A DNA stretch of 7,295 nt, taken from the NCBI GenBank assembly GCA_913056225.1, contig CAJXMQ010000049.1, positions 1 to 7,295 on the forward strand. Reading direction: 5' to 3'. The DNA comes from an uncultured Micrococcales bacterium. Lineage in GTDB: Bacteria > Actinomycetota > Actinomycetes > Actinomycetales > Microbacteriaceae. A program made the position numbers and the translations under genes. Each line of letters begins with the position of its first letter. Position 1 is the stretch's first letter. Under the pieces are notes generated by a model, which was not told where the DNA came from, did no database searches, and worked only from the letters and a program-made list of their open reading frames with translations. Shown in pieces: positions 5,894 through 7,295 of this stretch.

Positions 5894-7078
5894 ATGAAAA
5901 CTATGAGCAGAAAAGTTAGAGCCACCGTCGGTTTGTTTATAGCCGCAACGGTTTTATCTGCTTGTCAGTCAACTCCCACTGAGGGCGGTCTTCCAGAAGA
6001 TTTTGACGTTCCAACTCCCGACCCCGAGCCCCTAGAAATCATTTCAATCTGGGCACCGGAGGCGGTCTCAAATGCCCTTGCATCAAATGTCGAAGAGTTT
6101 GAGGAGTCATTTGGCGTCGAGGTTCAATTCACGAACCTTGAACTTGAGGCGATTTTTCAGAGGTTGCAATCCGGTGTCTATCCAGATGTGTTCTTTGGAA
6201 CCCACTCTTGGACTGAGCAATTGGTTAGCGAGGGCCTGGTAGCAGAGTTGGAACTGGGGGTGCTGGGAGAGAGAATTCCGAAAAGCCTGAAAAACGCATT
6301 CAGTGTTGGTGAGGATTTTTACGGTGTGGCCGTTAGCGAACAGCATGTTTCGCTTCTCTGCAATCCAACTCTGGTGCCAGAGCAACCCACTGAAGCAGAA
6401 CTTCCAGGCATCGGCATTGGCTTGGCCCTAGATCCAAATCTGGGGGATCCGTATCACCTATATCCATTTATGAGTTCTTTCGGTGTTGATTTGATTGAAC
6501 CGCAAGAGACGGAGTTTGGAAGCGCTGCTGGATATGAATTTGCAGCATGGATGACCAATCAGGGCTCTGATCTGTTCGATTTGAACAATGATTATCAAAC
6601 GATTGCCAACCAATTCAATTCCGGAGAAATTGGCTGCTGGTTAAGCGGACCCTGGGCGCTTGCCTCGGTGAAAACCAGCCTGCGAGACTCAGTTGTGGTT
6701 TATGAGGTGCCTGCGGTTGGAAACCTTGAGGCCAATGCATTAGTCGATGTTGCGGGATTCTTCGTTTCTGCTCAGAGTGATGATCCGGTTTATGCAAACA
6801 GGCTTGTTTTAGAAAACTTCACCGAGAGTGCTTCTCAGCTGGTGGTCGCCCGTTCTTTGACAGGAATTCCAGCAGTTGAGACCTCGGATGGTTTTTTGTC
6901 TGGTTTTAGAGAAACTGCAGCTAACACAACACCAACATCTAATTCAGAATTTATGAACCAGTTATGGCCTCTGTTGGGTTCAGCTCAGGCAGAATTACTA
7001 GCTGAAGGCGCAGATTCAGTTGAAATTTGGACAAGGTTTGTTGCCGAAGTGGACCAACTTAGAGGTAATGCTGATTAA
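5894..7078 (+). CDS. MalE-like ABC sugar-binding lipoprotein
   Basis: This 394-aa family 1 solute-binding protein is anchored on the outer face of the membrane and captures a sugar for an ABC importer. The signal peptide has basic residues (MKTMSRKVR), a hydrophobic core (ATVGLFIAATV) and lipobox LSAC, with lipidated C24, followed by an acidic Pro-rich linker. The mature part tracks E. coli MalE along its length: IWAPE near the start, then YPDVFFGTHSW...SEGLVAEL, YGVAVSEQHVSLLCNPTLVP, FNSGEIGCWLSGPWALASV (GPW corresponds to MalE Trp230), and DVAGFFVSAQSDDPVYANRL. Maltose, maltodextrin or a related alpha-glucoside is therefore the likely ligand, in keeping with the divergent alpha-glucosidases. 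ATG 5894 is chosen over upstream TTG codons because of its SD and signal-peptide length. No permease or ATPase gene follows; tRNA-Thr begins 49 nt after the stop. Two further Cys (C156, C248) are unusual for MalE. Confidence 0.92.
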   Translation: MKTMSRKVRATVGLFIAATVLSACQSTPTEGGLPEDFDVPTPDPEPLEIISIWAPEAVSNALASNVEEFEESFGVEVQFTNLELEAIFQRLQSGVYPDVFFGTHSWTEQLVSEGLVAELELGVLGERIPKSLKNAFSVGEDFYGVAVSEQHVSLLCNPTLVPEQPTEAELPGIGIGLALDPNLGDPYHLYPFMSSFGVDLIEPQETEFGSAAGYEFAAWMTNQGSDLFDLNNDYQTIANQFNSGEIGCWLSGPWALASVKTSLRDSVVVYEVPAVGNLEANALVDVAGFFVSAQSDDPVYANRLVLENFTESASQLVVARSLTGIPAVETSDGFLSGFRETAANTTPTSNSEFMNQLWPLLGSAQAELLAEGADSVEIWTRFVAEVDQLRGNAD

Positions 7079-7084
7079 TTCAAT

Positions 7085-7113
7085 TGCAACAGTCAATTAG
7101 ATGGTGCTAATCT
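7085..7113 (+). promoter_or_regulatory. Putative promoter of the tRNA-Thr/tRNA-Met unit
   Basis: TTGCAA (7085-7090) and TAATCT (7108-7113, TANNNT form) are separated by exactly 17 bp and lie 14 nt before tRNA-Thr. This fits a housekeeping promoter starting 7 nt after the stop codon of the binding-protein gene. No strong intrinsic terminator precedes it; only a 5-bp AATTG/CAATT repeat (7082-7098) is seen, and it overlaps the -35. Confidence 0.45.
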
Positions 7114-7127
7114 TTGCTAGTTGTTTC

Positions 7128-7199
<72 letters not shown>

Positions 7200-7200
7200 C

Positions 7201-7216
7201 GGTCAACCTGTTGACC
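7201..7216 (+). repeat. Perfect hairpin in the spacer between tRNA-Thr and tRNA-Met
   Basis: GGTCAA (7201-7206) and TTGACC (7211-7216) are exact inverted repeats around CCTG and fill most of the 21-nt spacer between the two tRNAs. No T-run follows, so termination is unlikely. A structured spacer that guides processing of a shared precursor is a reasonable inference. Confidence 0.5.
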
Positions 7217-7220
7217 ACGC

Positions 7221-7295
7221 GGCGGGGTAGCTCAGGTGGTTAGAGCGCACGGCTCATAATCGTGAGGTCGCGGGTTCAAGCCCCGCCCCCGCTAC
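7221..7295 (+). tRNA. Elongator tRNA-Met (anticodon CAT), reaching the right edge
   Basis: The acceptor GGCGGGG (7221-7227) pairs with CCCCGCT (7287-7293), with a G-T wobble at the first pair. The D stem is GCTC/GAGC. The anticodon stem CACGG/TCGTG encloses loop CTCATAA, giving CAT. The T arm is GCGGG, TTCAAGC, CCCGC (7270-7286). The discriminator A is at 7294 and the window ends at C 7295, so an encoded CCA cannot be judged. The 1-72 position is paired, which argues for elongator rather than initiator tRNA. In many actinobacteria a Thr-Met tRNA pair is followed by rpmG. Confidence 0.94.

Noticed and set aside
7079..7100. AATTG/CAATT inverted repeat as a terminator of the binding-protein gene
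   Set aside because: The stem is short and AT-rich, there is no T-run, and it overlaps the better-supported tRNA-Thr promoter.

Overview
The window looks like chromosomal DNA from an actinobacterium of moderate G+C (near half by eye), perhaps a small-genome freshwater or marine Microbacteriaceae of the Luna/Aquiluna/Rhodoluna type. The reasons are the actinobacterial style of the MMPL exporter, GH13 alpha-glucosidases with the GRDG(C/A)R(V/A)PIPW signature, frequent TTG/GTG starts, -10 boxes of TANNNT form, and a tRNA-Thr/tRNA-Met pair. In Actinobacteria that pair commonly sits just upstream of rpmG. The taxonomic placement is inference.

Layout from left to right: (1) the N-terminal DNA-binding end of a LacI-family regulator, minus strand, running off the left edge; (2) a short shared control region with a perfect 18-bp palindrome, then tRNA-Tyr(GTA) on the plus strand; (3) a 699-aa, 12-TM MMPL/RND-type membrane protein on the plus strand, starting 43 nt after the tRNA; (4) two tandem, overlapping GH13 alpha-glucosidase paralogues on the minus strand, whose last gene meets the MMPL gene tail to tail with a 12-bp overlap; (5) a divergent control region (5716-5893) holding a textbook LacI/MalR-type operator and two further inverted repeats; (6) a MalE-like lipoprotein substrate-binding protein on the plus strand; (7) tRNA-Thr(GGT) and elongator tRNA-Met(CAT), the latter reaching the right edge. 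There is no gene-free stretch over 300 bases.

Functional reading: the lipoprotein binds an alpha-glucoside (maltose, maltodextrin or similar) outside the membrane. An ABC permease not present here would import it, and the two cytoplasmic alpha-glucosidases would release glucose. The divergent region carries TGCAACCGCTTACA, matching TGNAANCGNTTNCA, so a LacI-family repressor probably controls both directions. The truncated LacI gene has a related palindrome in front of it and is a candidate for that repressor, with autoregulation. The MMPL exporter appears unrelated to sugar use and may depend on readthrough from tRNA-Tyr.

No clearly new biological system is visible. The points most worth a second look are the altered residues after the catalytic nucleophile in the second alpha-glucosidase, the shared operator logic, the binding-protein gene without adjacent permeases, and the Asn-for-Asp change in one half of the MMPL proton-relay pair.
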